From Corella eumyota (taxonomy: Eukaryota; Chordata; Ascidiacea; Phlebobranchia; Corellidae): a stretch of 64,000 nt of DNA. Within the stretch, counting starts at the first letter, position 1. Each line of letters opens with the position of its first letter. Of this stretch, positions 1 to 14,760 are shown one piece after another. The position numbers and the translations under genes are program-made. The notes under the pieces were generated by a model, which ran no database searches, was not told where the DNA came from, and saw only the letters and a program-made list of their open reading frames with translations. The stretch is taken from the NCBI GenBank assembly GCA_963082875.1, contig OY720097.1:11230501-11294500 (forward strand). Reading direction: 5' to 3'.

Positions 1-406
1 ATGAAAAAAAATATTTAAATCTTGTTGTTGTGTAAGAAGTGCTATATTTAGTTACAGGCATCTTAATATTGATTTGCAACAGCCTTTTAAATATTGGTTT
101 TTAATTTATCATTTTTATATATGTTTTTTTATATATAAAAAGGGAAACATAGTTCGGTCTTTTTTATACCAGCAAAATGTCAGTTCATTAAGAGGCGTTT
201 TGTTGTTTTTCAGTTAGTGGTACTAAAAATAGGCCAAAAAAATAAACATTCATTACCCAGTTAATTAAATTATTCAAAAGTAGATTTTATTAGTTTGTTA
301 AGAATGTTGAAACATTTATTTATTTTTATTCTATCATATAATATATAACTGTACGGCATTCTTAAAATTTCTGTAGCACATTTATTCAACGGCTAGGCAA
401 GTTAAT
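1..406. other. Upstream non-coding flank
   Basis: AT-rich sequence with no supported exon. The last part just before position 407 has a possible splice acceptor (CTGTAG at about 371-376), which could be a trans-splice or 5' UTR splice site for the ATG at 407. I see nothing else in it. Confidence 0.4.
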
Positions 407-610
407 ATGGGGTTGACGACAAATTTTAAAAGAAAGTTTAGCAGTATAGATAGTCTGCATGATATTACTGCTTCGGTTTTAGTGCCAATCGGTTTGAGTC
501 AAATTTTACATTTGCCCGTTTTATCTGAGGAAGAAATCAGTGAAAGTAAATTGAATCGAAGGTTGTCGGTGTTAAGTGTTATACCATGTGTCTATCAAAC
601 AAAAACGACT
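407..610 (+). CDS. Candidate first coding exon of the ARHGAP20-like gene
   Basis: An ATG in a reasonable context (GTTAATATGG) opens a 68-codon stretch that ends exactly at a GTAAGT donor in phase 0. The first recognised exon downstream (6282) begins in phase 0 with codons EKFKK before its own ATG, so the two can be joined without breaking frame. The 68 residues begin MGLTTNFKRKFSSIDS and are rich in Ser, Leu and charged residues. I do not recognise them as a domain. Human ARHGAP20 also has an N-terminal region before its RRRSAPS motif, which is the only family support. The joining intron would be 5.7 kb, much longer than others in this gene, so this could instead be an alternative first exon or an exon of a separate transcript. 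Confidence 0.5.
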
Positions 611-3600
611 GTAAGTACATTTCTGCCTTAAAATCGTTCAATATTTAGCTTTTACTATAATTGATTCTCTATAATCTGATACAAATGTATTTTTCGAGAA
701 AACTGGTTTATGAGTGCAGAACACGTTTCTCAAATATACTTATTACCTTTACGGTTCTTGTAAAATGTTTATAACTATGTATATCGAAAAGTTTTATGGC
801 TGACGCTGTTTAGCATGATTTAAACAAGATTATACAAAATATTCAACGCAGCAAATTTGATATTGATACGGTATTTTATCGTGATTTTATGTTTTTTCAA
901 CAAAGTTCCGCTTTATTTCAATTCATTAATGTATAACTCCAAAATTTTGCATATTTTTTTTAAACAGAGTTCACATACTTAGAAAATGGCATTAAAGGTT
1001 TATTTACCTTGCTACAGTTATGCTTTATTTTTGAAGCATTTTTGTTATAAGTTAATGTAGAGTTTTTATTTGTTTTAATAAAATTTTATTTAAAAAAATG
1101 GTTAAATTCCGAAGGCCAGTTTTTTAACATTTTTTCCTTACATAACATATAATATGTAATATAATGTTAATATATATGATTGATAATTAATAAATATAAT
1201 TTTTGTTTTTTTTGACGGTTCTCACATTTTTATATTTTTACAGTCTTAAATTTTCGGAGCACCGTAAAGTACATATGGTTCAGAATCTTACAATACTTGC
1301 CTATATGCCTTAATGTTCACTTGTTTGGTTTGTTGAGGTCGTTTGGTATTTTTTTGTATTTTAGTAGATTTGTTTATTTGTTTTACTATTAAGGACCTAG
1401 GTGTGAAATTGGCCAACGTTAAACATTATTCTTTAAAAAAAAAAAAAAAAAATTTAACGCAAGATACAGTTCGTACAATAACAAAGATGAATGTATTATC
1501 AAAACAGCAAATTAGTTATTACCAAAAATAAATCAATACCTTTTTAATTGGCTTTTTCGTTTACACTCTTTAGGGCCGTGGGGATCTTAAATTACATTGT
1601 TTACTGGCAAAACGATAACGCGTGTGGTCACACTTAGCGAATATATACCTAAATTGTGAACCTACCCAAAGTTAAATTTTAAAAAAGAGACCCCACGAAA
1701 AGGAGGAATTTTTGGAATTCTTTTTTTAATTACTTTGGTCGTAATAGTGAGTTCGGTTTCAAATTATTTGTTTTAGTTGGCAAGAATCGTTTTGCCACTA
1801 TATAAAATCTTCCTTTTAAAAATGCCGAAAATGATGTGCAACATTCTTTACTGGATGTTGTGTAACTTTTATTATTCAATAACGGGCAAATAAATAATAT
1901 CGTTATTTTTAAATTATCATTATTGCGATTATTTTTGTGCAAAATCCCTTTAGATCAAGGTATTTTATAGTCTCATTATAATATTACAGATAAATCCGTT
2001 GGTTTTGAAATGTTTTTATGTACCTATTTCAAACGTATAAATCTTGTTTAAAACACACACCAAGTATAGTAGCCTAATCTAGTAAATCTGTGTAGCTTAT
2101 TTTTCAATACCAACATAGTCTTGTATTTTTACGTGGCTTCTCAGTTTAATATAAATTTGATACAGAGATAGGAATGTAATGGCTTTTTTAACCCTTTAAT
2201 GACAGAGCAATGTCGTTGTCCAACGCAAAGAACTACATTCTGGCACGTTTTGTGGCCAATCGCTGTCATAGCGCTTGTCATTTTGAATCATTTGTAATTC
2301 GATGATACAAAGCGATTTAACCTATACGGAAGAAAAACTGCAAACACACGATCGAATTGTGCCCGCAAAAAAACTCGCTCAGTTGCTTTTGGCCGATTAC
2401 GATATCATTATCATTCGAAATTTTTTAACGATTATAAAGCAAATATTTTGTGTACTGGTCAAAAGTTAAAAGTTAAGGAGAAAAACGATTTTGTAATATA
2501 ATATTAAAGTGACGAAACTTTGTTTTGAACTGCGGCCAAATTCCTAAGTAATTAATTCAGCATCAAAACAAAAGCATTTTTCAGTGGGGCCACGCTTGTG
2601 GGCTGGTTAGGGCAAAAGCGGTTAGAAAGGTTGATATGTTAGGTCGTTTATAAAAGATATTAGCCGCGCGCTTCTTTTCTCTGTTAAAATAAATTGTATT
2701 TTGATTTGCAAAAGGTCGACTGACACCTTGGGGTGCTTAACATGCAAGAATAAAATGTTTTTTAGCCAGTTATATAATTGAAAAAAAATATCTTGGTTAG
2801 GTTATATTTTTGTAATATAAATCCAATTGTTTGTTAATCATAGTAGAAGAGCTGTAAGAAAAGCTAGTTTTGTGTTTTTATCCGTTCTGGGCATTTCATA
2901 GCAGCAATTTGCCTGCTATGTCGAAGCTAAAAGCGGGCAATTATTTAAAGGATAATTACGGGTTTTTCAAATTTTTTGGAGAAAATTTTGTAACGTCTTG
3001 TCATCATGACTTAATGGCCTTGAGAATATTTAATGCAAAGTAGTGAATTTAATCTTGTATCGTGATTTGCGCTGGCTAATATGTTTAGAATAAATTTTAA
3101 ATTGCTGTGTACTGAGAAATAAGAAAGCTAAAAAACAAAGGGTACAGCGTTTAAAAACAAAGCACGTACAGTCATTTTTATTCGGACTTTTTTTAGTCAA
3201 GAATTATTGATTTTGACAGTTATACGCAGCCTAATCTGACAAACTTAGTATGTTATATCTCACAAGCTTAAAACACTAAAACGCCTTATAGGTATATATC
3301 ATGGTAGTACATTACATTGCGATCCATTTTTGTTTGTAATATAATATTAAACCATTATTAAACTTTAATTATAGATGTGTTAAGGTTTTGTCATTATAGA
3401 ATTCGTATCTAATTTACTTTAACGATAATACGTGCAATTTTATAGCTGCAGACCATAAAAGTAACTATTGTCAAGTCTAATTTAAGTTTTAAGTATGATT
3501 TTTTTGAATGACGTATGTTCAATCAAGCGTTGAAATAAAGAAATAACAATTTTATCACGTGAGTATATTTTGAATGGAAATAAATAGCCGGGTGCAAAAA

Positions 3601-6281
3601 CCAAAACCAAATACAATTTTATTGCTCATTTATCAATGTTTGCTAGTTTTATTTAGAAATAAAAAGTAAAATTAAATGATAAACCGCACTTAACTATAAC
3701 ACGTTTATATCAAACCATAATTATTACTTTTTCAGTTTGCCAATAATTTAAATAGTGTGGTTAAATTAAATAGAAATTCTGAATTTGTTTATTAGCATTC
3801 ATGTGCAGCAGTTTTGTTTAGATTGGCATGCTCGCGTTAGAATAGAATTCCTGTTTTCTTTATTTTGTTTTGAATAAGAGTAAACAAACTAAAACTTGGC
3901 GCACCTGCCACAAAATATATTGTTATTAAAACAATTTGAAAGTCGAAATGACTTTTTGTTATTAAAAAAATTACGTCAAACGTACATTAGATTGATTTTT
4001 TCTAATCAAAAGGTATTAAATAAAATGGTTTTATAAGTTTTTTTTCCGATCTTCTGCAAAACAACAGAAACTGAACGTTTAACTGTTTGTCCAGTAAACA
4101 CAAATTACTTTCACTGTGTTTTCCGACGTGCGTAATACGCTTGTGTGTATCTGTTTGCTGTCAATATTAGCCCAAAACAAATTCGCAACAGCCTAAGTAC
4201 GCATCTTCCGCCAGTAGATTCAACTCGGTAAAAGAATGTTTTAAACACAAAGCGCATAAATCAGGAAATGTCGAAAATCTTTAACCAGATCTTGGTCATG
4301 ATATAGTTTGCCTTTGTTAAAGGCACGACCCAGTAAATCAACACTCGGTGCAGCAAACCAAACAGATTAATTTAGGCGGCTAATCTTCGCACTTTCTTAA
4401 ATAAATAAAAGAATGCAATTCCAATTTAAGGTGGAACGTCATTTACATTACATTTTATGACCACGGATCGAGCTTAATGACATTTACGACCATTTAATCA
4501 TTATTTAGGACAATTTTTTTCTAAAAAAAGATATTTTTAAAAGTTTCATTATTGAATTTTTCTGTTGTTTGTTTTTATATGTGTTTAAAAAAGAAAAATA
4601 TTTTTTCAAATTAAATTAATAACTGGTATAGTCGACACACATCTTATATTTCCTCAATTGTATTATCTTTAAAACTAATGTGTGGGCCGGCAATCCATGC
4701 TGTATAGGAGTTACACAGCAAGCACTAAAGCCCATAATTCCTACCCACATAATCACATATCTCTTGTGGCTACCTACCGAACTTACCTGTTTGTTTTTTA
4801 AAGCATTGTTCTTGGTACATAGAGATATACTGCGAAATCGCCGTTAGTTCAAAGTGGTTTTACCTTTGTGCCAATCTCCAAATTTATAATATCCATATAA
4901 GGACGGGCGCTATTTAATTTATTTACAGTCATTACATCGCCGAAGTCATTATTATATTTTTTACAAAATATTACAATACTGGAAAGAAAAAGACGCTTTG
5001 TTCTTTGATTAATGTAGTATAGATGTTGATTTATGGATAAACATCGGGTTGCACTAAAGTGATCCTTAATAGTATGTTTATGATGTTTTTGTGATGTTTT
5101 GTAATGAATGCATGGAATAGGAATTTTATTTTTTCAAGTTGTTATTGTCCGTAAGGTAATCAGGACTCGGAACTGAACTATCGATTTCAATATTCGCATG
5201 TCAATTATTTTTGGTTTTGCGCAAGTATTTTTCTGACAGAAATTTATTTTTAGAAGCATATTCTCACTATTTTTAGAACAAGGCTATAATTAAGATTTTC
5301 AATAATTGAAGGGTTATATTTTACAGATATCAAACTTTAATAAGTTTAACGTTGTTTACTCAAAGAAACGGAAGCCCGATAAATACATCAAATTTTCAGC
5401 TGTGTTTAAATTTCATAGTGTTAAGTGTTTAAATTTCATAGTGGTTAAGGTTTCTTTGCGATTATATCTGGTCATTTGAATGAGTCAGTCTAATTTGTTT
5501 TGCTTACAAGGAAACTAGAAACGTGGTTTGCGAAATTTACTACTGAGCTATTTACCAAGCAAGGTTAACGTACTTGAAATGTGACAGGTTTTGAATTGGA
5601 TAGTAAGTCTTCGTTGTATTTTAGCTAAATGTAATAGAAAAGAATCGGAATAAAGATGCGAAAAATAACCAACAACCACAGATTAAAATACTTTTTTGTC
5701 TTATGTTTAGTTAACGCTTATATTAGTGGAATAAAAGTGCAGACAAATAGAAATTATTTTATTTAGCACAGGTCTTTAATAACAGACTTATATAAAACAT
5801 ACTACTAAGTTAAAATGTAAAGTTAATTTTGGTTTAGTTTTTTAAAGTTTTTTTTTATGTCAAAATTTATAAATCGGTAATTTATTGTTCTTAATTTGTT
5901 TTTAAAATAGCTTTTTTTTTGCAAAATTTATTTATATTCGGGTTTAACTTTTATTTAATATTGAAAAACTTAGTTAGACACGGATAATGTTGTTCTAGTA
6001 ATGTATAAGACTTTGTTTTACCTTAATCATATATGATAAAAAAACCATTGTTTAAATTAAAAAAATTGCAGTTATTGGAAATATATGTTAAGCGCTATTT
6101 TTACTAGATTAACACGCAGACTACAATTAAATAAGTGAAAATACATTTTCTTTAAAACAAATACTTTTTTCCCAAATTTTTATACAATTGTTAAAATTTT
6201 AAAAAAATTGCGGAAATTAGAAAAAAAACACTTCTTATTATATAAAAACATAATTTATAATCATTTTTTTTTAATCTTTAG
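611..6281 (+). other. Long putative first intron, no exon seen
   Basis: This is 5.7 kb with no ORF that I can support and no clear repeat. Several patches are more GC-balanced than the surrounding AT-rich sequence, notably about 2190-2640, 4080-4420 and 4680-4800. Such patches in otherwise AT-rich tunicate introns often correspond to conserved regulatory modules, but nothing here proves it. A short local duplication of a TTTAAATTTCATAGTG-type phrase lies at about 5403-5447. Confidence 0.4.
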
Positions 6282-6296
6282 GAAAAGTTTAAAAAA

Positions 6297-9200
6297 ATGT
6301 CACGCCGAAGACAATCCGCGCCAAGTGCGGTATTAAGAAATGTTCTTCGATCAAGTAAATTTGGATCAAGACGCTCGATTGAAAATACAAGCGGACTTTT
6401 CAAGTAAGATATTCAAAATCATACTTTCAGGGTAAAGCAATAACCAAAGCAACCATAGTTTTATTTGTTTTTATTAACAATTGTGCAATCCACTCTAAAT
6501 ATAGTTCAATTTGCATCAATTATTTTTGAGCTGTCGTTAAAAATAAAAAAGGGGGGTAAACATATAAATAACTTTCATTTTTAATGTCTCTTTAAACACA
6601 TTTTTTTATGATAACCTTATTCTTAGTTTAATTTTTTTTTTCTTATATGTATAAAGGTTGAAATTATAAACCAATCACCATCACAAATAAAAAACCAAAG
6701 CTTAATTAATTATTTATTTTTAATTAAATAGAGACGAAGCTAAAGTTGATTGCCTTCCTTTTACAATAAAACCAAGTTTTGGAGAACAAATCCTAAATGG
6801 GGGTTGTAATAGACAATATATAAGAGAAGGAAGGGTGCAGTTAGCTTTTGGAGCTCAAACCCAAGAAAGATATATGTTTTTATTTTCCGACATCCTTTTG
6901 TTGTCAAAACTAAAGTAACTATTTCCTTATTTATTTTTTAAATTATCTTCAATATAAAAAACGACTTAGCGGCTCATAAATGTAATTGTTATTGTAACGT
7001 TTTTGTAAATAAAAGGTTTTGTAAATGTTAAACTCAAATTTAATGTATTGTTTAACTTTTGCAATACTTCATTTTAGATCGGGCTCAAACCACAAATTAA
7101 AAAATCGCATCCGCTTGAACGAAATGTGGTTAAGTGAAGATTGCAATAACGAAGTCGGCGAGGTTGCCAAGACGACAGATTGCTCGTTTGTGATTGGTTG
7201 GCCAACAACCAACGTGGTGGCAACATTCAGGTATGCATTTTTTAAATCCAACAAGTAACATTATGGTTAGTTACCCTTTTTTACTTTACACAATAGCTAT
7301 TTTAATATTAGTTTGGTTGAAATTTTGGTTGAAACTCTTTTGCAGTTACCCAATATACTACTTATATATGTTTTTAAATGTTTGTTTTTACAAATTTACA
7401 GTTCTCCAGAAATCAAACAGCTTTGGTTCAACGACCTAAACAGGTAAATTAGAAAAGTTGATGTTGCATAATTACCACAAGTGCACCGTGTAATGTCAGT
7501 TTACTTATTGTGTACGATTTCGTGAGATACGGCGTGGGCAATTTACTTCAAGTGCGGTGTCGCGAAAACAGCAATTGAAACAAAATTGTTGTTTTTGATT
7601 TACCACGACGCTGAGCGAGCTCCTCAAAACGATTTTTACGCTAAACTTAGCACAAATAGCGACTCGCATGCTTTCAAAAAGCAGCAGATTGATTTTTAGT
7701 TAGTGGAGCACACACGGCGCGCGACTGGATATCATTTTACCTTGAAAATTAGGTAATCGCAGCCTTACTTCCGACTCTATTTCTAGCATTTCTTTTATAT
7801 AAAGTTAAACATGCGAGGCGAATTTTTCAGGTATTTGTAATTCGGAGCCACTCATAATAACACCCTACTGTCAAATTGGATTATTACATAAATTAAGGCC
7901 TGTTACAGGATGCTAAGACACTTCTTGCTTGCCTACACAAAAATATTTTTAAAGTTATAAATAAACACACAAAGGTATTATTTCAAAGTTTCTTTAAGTA
8001 TCTAGTTTTGTATGATGATAGTATTGATTATGGTAAAATGTTTTAGGTAACCATAGAAAATTTATAAATTTTAAAATGTAAATCTCAGTTTCTAAAAGTT
8101 AATATAATTTTTAATACGACATCGCATAACTCGCATAAAATGTCAAAATATTGCTTAATACGCTTAAGGTAGTTTTATCTCAAAATTAAATGACCAGCCC
8201 AACAACTAAAATTCCAAAAAACTCTGTTTAAAGGTTTTAAAGATAATAAATTGACCTAATAAATTTCCCACGACCTATAAGCGAATACAAAATAGATATT
8301 TGCTTTGATTCAAATGTAATCCATATCTAGGTTATGTATTCTTCACTGGTATACAAGTTATTAGGTTACAGAAAGTTGTGCTGATAACACGGCAAAGTCG
8401 CAGGCATAACGTAAGTTTGGAATGTAGTCAAAACGACTGCACTAGCACAAGTATCACAAAAACTATCCCCCTAAAGCGCCGTCTGGTCCAGTCAGTATGT
8501 TTTACGTTAGTTTTAATTTAATTAAACAAGAATATGTCTGTTTTTAGTGGGCTTAAACAAAAAATAGCCATTACTTTTAATTTGCTTTGATCAAACATTT
8601 GTTTTCAGTTTTTGCGGTTTTAATTGTAAACCAAACAGTCTAGTCGTATTGTAAAACTGTGCTAAACCGAAACCAGTACAATATGTAATGTAATATAACT
8701 ACACCCTTAATCCTGAATAGCCTTTATTAACGTTATATGGGTGTGGTACTAAGTTATTTTAGAGCCGTGTTGTTATTTTACCAACAGCTTTTTTAGTATT
8801 TTTGATCCCACGATATCCTTGTTATGCATATACCTAAATAACAGTAATAACAAAGCGTAAATATTTTTAAATTAAATATGCAAACTAAATAATAATAACA
8901 ATACCAGTAGGCTCAAAATATTTTGCACTATGTACTTACCAAACATAAATATTTTGTTGTATGTTTAGTATAATATTAATAAATGGACATTTAACGAGAA
9001 AACATTTTTTATGTTATAGACTAATTTTACTTGCACGAGAGGACGAAACTTTAAAACATTGCACAATTAAAGTCACAAATCAAGTAACTACCTCTCGTTC
9101 AGCTGTGGTAAGTTATAAAGCCAAAATTATTGTATTTATAAACATAGTATACTTATGCTTTTATACTTATTTTTTTCTACCAATGCAGCATTGTTTAGTA

Positions 9201-12200
9201 GAAATTTTTTTCTTTATTGTAGTATAATTAAACAAATAAATTTTATTTTAGGTAAAGTCTATTAACGTTAACAACGAAGAGTCCGTTCGAGATTTTCTTG
9301 ACACTACTGTATTAGCCTTACAATTAGAAGTAAGTTTTTTAATTTCATAACGAAAAAATTTGCCCGTTTAATGTATATACGCTTCAAAATGTAGAAAAAA
9401 TTTTAATAAATTTTTATATGGTATAAATTTAGACGCTAAGTCTGTAAAATGTATGCTTTGAGCTCGTGATTTATATCTCAAAAATGCTCTGTTATGATAA
9501 AGATCTTTTATTTAGGGTAGCACGGACGACTATCAGTTATGGGTGAGCACAGGCAAAGACCCAACTTCGTACCCACTAATAGGTAAGTTTGTAAACAATC
9601 CAACCTAATTTTAAGCTTCCCGTGAAATAAGAAAAGTAAATACATTTTTGAACTGGCATTTAGAATTAGCGTTTAGTGAGGTTTGGTTTGGATACGGTAA
9701 TGGTAATGAGCCTTCATGTAAGCTAGTTAAATATAACTTTAGGTCGTGACGTCACCTGAAATGTAACCCGCGATTATATGAAAAGAATGCGAAATATGTT
9801 TCTCTTAAAGCGCTGCCCGGTCATTTTACTGACCTTAAGTTTGTACTGGCCACCCATATAAAAAGATATCACCAACTTAACGTAATGAAAGGAAATGGAT
9901 TTATTCAAAGTCCACAGTACTCATTTTGTTGGCTTAGCATCGTTGTCTTTGCTTCGTTTTCCAAAGCATTCCGATGCGACTGTTGGAATTTTAATCCAAT
10001 TAGGCCTTCCCGGCTATATCGTTAAATGCGCATGCCAATTACGATTAAATAAATTTATTGTATTCAAAACACTAGAGTATAAAATACAATATTTTCAATT
10101 CGGCAATATAGATTTTTCAATCAAGTTAATATTGAGAATAAGGTTTGCTTTCGTTATTTATTTATAAACTAAAATTAACTTGAAGCCTTTGAACTACCGC
10201 TAATAGGTTAGTGTAAACAATAAGATCCCCTTACAAAAACGATAAACTAATGCTGACAGATATACTAATCATTTACGTTAATTAGCACTTAACATGTTTT
10301 TAACTTACCGATATTTTTATTTTTAAACCGGTTTACTTTGTTTTACTTGTGGCTAACATTATCCAAATATGTTAATAGAGACTTAAAATAGTATCATCCA
10401 TAAATTATGTTTTTCTCGACTTGCAAATTTAGTTCACAAATATAAAAAAAGAAATAAAATTGACATAAAAACTTATTAAACTTTTTTCATAGAACATTTT
10501 TGGGAATTATTATTTTAACAAACGGTTCGAAAAATATTATTTTTTGCGATTTAGGACACGAGCGACCTCATGCGATCAGAATGAGCTGTGTTCGTGATGC
10601 AATTAGTGCTAACCATGGTCACACTGGCGATAATATTGATTACAACATTCTACGCAATGTTTCAAACGAAGATTTAAGCCCAAGATTTGATTGCAATTTC
10701 ATGTTGTTGAAAAGGAATACCACGCCATTTAAATTCCAATACGGTAAACTATTTCTAAAAGAAAAAAATATTTTGTTAAAAATTCCGTTTTTGTAATATT
10801 TTTCTCCTGAATAATTTTTAACAAAAGTAATGAATTAATAATATTAAATTTGATTTATTTTTATTAACGTTGTATTGAAGATCCTGCCTAATTAAAAATA
10901 TTTTTTTTCTCTTGAGCTACTCAATAAAACAATAAAATACGATACATATTATTAGACAAACAAATTAAAATAGTCGAATTTCACAGAACACAGTCAACGT
11001 CGTATATCTCGCCTAAAATCAAAGACCCAAATATTTTCGTTCAATTGGGGTAGAAAGCGAAGTGAAGATTTATCGCGGACAACTTGTGCGCGACACCCCA
11101 GCTCTGATGCGCCGTCTAGCGGCACTTGTGAATCGTGTGGTTCGTCTGCATTACAGTCTCCAACTTCACTATCTGACCCGAATTCGCCAAAATTGTTTGG
11201 AGTGCCTTTGAATGTTATTTGCGAAGAAGGCCAAATACCAGCACCAATAATGGTAAAAACATAAAATCTATTCTTTGTCTAAATGAGAATATTTCCAAAC
11301 TTTATGTTTGTTTTTTGGTAATTTACAATTCTATTTATTTTATAGACAATGTTAAAAGTGTTGTATCGAAAGGCCCCGACCACAAATGGTATTTTTCGTA
11401 AATCAGCAAACGTTAAAAATGTAAAATTAACAAAGAAAAAGATAAGTGAAGGTGAGGTATAAAAAAATCTGGTTAAGAATTATTTTTAATTTAAATAAAA
11501 AATTAAAAATTACAAAAAAATTTTTTGATCAATAGATTTTGAGTTTGATTTTTCTGACATACAAATCCACGTGATGGCAGCATTGCTTAAAGATTTTCTT
11601 AGATCTATTCCCGAGTCTCTTCTTAGATATAAAATGCACACTCAGTGGGTAGATGCCATGAAGGAAGATGATGACGAAGATAAAATCCAATCTCTAGTTT
11701 CGTAAGTACTCTTACTAACAAAGTTGTATTAGCCTAGGAAATTTCAGTTTTGTGTCGGTAAAGTTTAACTTTAAAAATAAACATATCAACCAAAATATGT
11801 AAACTTAAAAAATGTTTTGTTTCTAGATTGATCGATACCCTAGATGAGGTAAATCGAAGCCTTCTTACTTACCTTATGTTTGTGATGAACCACATTTCCT
11901 TAAACCACGAAGAAAATAACATGACAGCTTTTAACCTTGCTGTATGTGTTGCACCTAGTTTACTATGGTCTCCTGTCGACTCAGATATCAGTATGCAAAC
12001 TGAACTATCAAAAAAGGTCAGTTTGTTAAAAATCTCTTTATTTTTTATGTATACATATATTTTTATCCTCGATATGGAAAGGTCAACTTCACGACCTAAA
12101 CATTATAATACGAGTTGCCTGACCCAGTCTCGGGTTGTGTTTTGTAATTTCATTAATCTTTACCTGTTAAGTAATATAAGTGTTTAAATATAGGTTTCTG

Positions 12201-14760
12201 AACTGGTTGAGTTTATGACTATCAATTTTGACAAAATATTTGATTCGACATCGTGTGAAATTTTTAAATCTTTACCGAACGGCGAGGAAGAAAATTCCGA
12301 ACAAGGTATTTTAACTTTAAACATAACTTTGTTAACTATAGTAGGGGTTAGATCATATTAATAAATTGCAGATTTTAACATAGAACCATAAAAATTTTAA
12401 ATGGGCGACAAAAATGGAGAATTTAAACCACTAAGATTTAATATTTGAGTATAAACAATTCTTTATTAATTTTATCTTTAGAAGATGATTTGACGACAAA
12501 AAAAGAAGAAATATCGGAAAGTGAAACAACTGGTTCGGGATTCGACGACATTACCTCTGATGAAGAAAAAATAACAGAGTTTGACAGAAGTAATTCGACC
12601 AGGATACAAATTCGAAAACGCCTTTTTATGAATACAGAGGTAATTTTTTACTACTACGAACATGATTTATTTAATGGTTAACCTGTTAAGTTTCTAAGTT
12701 GGAATCCATTTTAGTACTGCATTTGTGAAATAAGGGGCTGTTCATTTTATTGGTAGTAATTTCTATATATTGCGTTATAGATAACTGCGTCCATGGACAG
12801 CCTGGACCACGACATCATTGAAGCCCAACTTGTTATTCGGCAAGCATCACGTGACCTTGAAGTCTCTCTAAGCAAGCTCGGTGAACAAAATTGTGAAAAG
12901 TTAAAATCAAAATCGTCATCCCGTTACGATGTTTGCAGCTTGAGCAACGACTCAGGATTCACGACCCTTAGTGGCGACGATGAAGACGGGATAAAAATCA
13001 ATAAATTTTCGCTGGATAAGGCAAATATGAGCGACGGAAGGCTAACACCTGGTTCTAATGAAAACAAAAACAATAACACTGGAAAAAATATGTATGCTGA
13101 AGACTATTTGAGTGATGAAAATTTAAACACAACCAAAGAAAGACAGAGGCGTTTGTCAGAGCCCCCTTTACATTACAAATATGCCATTACTCCAACAGGT
13201 AGGTTATTTAAATCAAATGTTTTTTGACTATTTTTTTTAATGTCAATATAATTTTTTTAAATTTTATATTTTTTCTATTTAGAACCTCCACAACTTATAC
13301 AAGAAAGTTTCACACTTGAAGACAACAGTAGTTGTAGTAAACGTGCCCTTAAATTCCTATATAAGGGAAGAAAAGAAAGGGAGAATTCCTTTAATTCTGT
13401 TGGTGCTCAAAATTCAAACTGCAACAACAATAATGTTAAAAACATTGATTTGACAAACGTTTTAGACATGGGATCTGAAAATATATTAGCGCAGGAATAC
13501 CTTCGAAAGCTCCGGGAAACTAGTACTGACGACTTTTTAAGTGAACATAATAACACTGACGTGGTTAAAGACATTATTAATAATTCACCGTTAATTAAAC
13601 GATCTTCCCCCAAATCGGAAGAAGAAAAACCTACCCGACGAGTTCGGCGCAGAAGTAGCAGGCGATCAAGCCGAAATGCAGCTATTTTAACCGAAAAGAA
13701 ACATTCCTTAAATAGCCCTGAGGATACAGCAAGTAAAATAATAAAAACGACAGACCTAGTGTCGTTTGAACAAATTGAACCACGTGGTAAATTCAGTGGG
13801 ATGCACAAAATAAAAGCAAGCGGTTTATTTAAGGAAGGCCAACATGGTTTTAGTTCTAGCTTGCCTATTCAAGTTTCTGCGATGAGGGAAACGCAAATAG
13901 GTGATATAGATGAAAACAAAAACGGATCTTCTTGCGAAAACTTCCTCACCAGTAATGGATCAGCTTTTACGAGAAGGTTTCAATCTTCTTGTTCCCAAGC
14001 CAGATCCTCTTCGTTTGATTGCTTTAACAGATCCATGTCTTCTCCTGTCCGAGAAAAAAACGATTCGCAGGACAATTGTAGCATATATAACGATCGAGCA
14101 AGTTTTTGTGAAAAACACAAAAGGCAATCGGTTACAACGGATAACATTTCTGTTCATAAAACTTTAATGCAACAACAAAATTTTACCCGAAAAAATTCAA
14201 TGCCTGCTTCGTTTGTTAACTTGGATTCTTTGCTAGAAAAAATGAATCAAACCTTCGATACCCAAAACAATTTAAGGCCTCAAATAAGCCAACAAACTTA
14301 TTTTAAAACTGGTAAACCACGGGTACGCAAAGAAAATGTTTTAACTCGACCTGGAGCGTTAAGAGCTGTGCCATTCAATCAATTTGCAGAAGATAACGTA
14401 AATTCTTATGGTTACGAAAATTTGCCGGAAGAAAATAATAACAACACACGCACGCGGCGTTCCTCAAAATTAAACGACGTTGACCTGTTTAATTTGTCAG
14501 AGTCCCTTGCTTTCGGTAACAGAAAATCAGCAAGAAATCTTACGCCAGTAACAACTCCCATTTTAAAACGAGCAGTTTCTTACGACGTCGATAACTTGTC
14601 ACGCAAACATCCAGAAAAAACTAATTCTCCTTCCATGCGTACCAGGCGTTCGTTGAAAAGTAATCCAAGGCATTCCCTGTCTGATAACAAACACGACTCG
14701 CGACAGTTTAAGTTTTATGGTTTTAAGGAACTAGCAAATGCGGAAGAGTCTTACGTATAA
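6297..14760 (+). CDS. ARHGAP20: ARHGAP20-like Rho GTPase-activating protein (PH, RA, RhoGAP)
   Basis: Coding exons, joined in consistent phase, are 6282-6403 (ATG at 6297), 6732-6914, 7078-7230, 7402-7443, 9020-9107, 9252-9329, 9516-9582, 10555-10743, 10987-11252, 11346-11451, 11536-11701, 11827-12016, 12194-12305, 12482-12639, 12781-13198 and 13283-14760. The protein is about 1266 aa from this ATG, or 1339 aa with the candidate exon at 407. Numbering with that exon: RRRQSAPS near 75 matches the human N-terminus; PH domain about 100-240 (GWPTTNVVATF); RA domain about 255-350 (DYQLWVSTGK, then YPLIGHERPHAIRMS); linker NWGRKRSEDLS; RhoGAP about 445-650. The arginine finger is in NGIFRKSA (Arg about 482), and NMTAFNLAVCVAPSLLW is the conserved helix of the fold, so GAP activity on Rho-family GTPases is expected. 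The last about 700 residues are Ser/Asn/Arg-rich, low complexity and largely one exon. Domain order and motif matches make the family call strong; the tail is not recognisably conserved. Confidence 0.93.
7444..9019 (+). other. Large intron of the ARHGAP20-like gene
   Basis: 1.6 kb between the end of the PH-coding exons and the first RA-region exon. About 7480-7780 is noticeably less AT-rich than its surroundings and could hold regulatory sequence. No exon, repeat or RNA gene is supported. Confidence 0.4.
9583..10554 (+). other. Intron with a CRE-type palindrome
   Basis: Between the exons coding YPLIG and HERPHAIRMS. A TGACGTCA palindrome occurs at about 9746. A 90-codon open frame at 9895-10167 has no recognisable content and is not needed for any splice model, so I do not treat it as a gene. 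Confidence 0.35.

Noticed and set aside
9895-10167. 90-codon frame in an ARHGAP20-like intron
   Set aside because: No recognisable content; the flanking exons join in phase without it.
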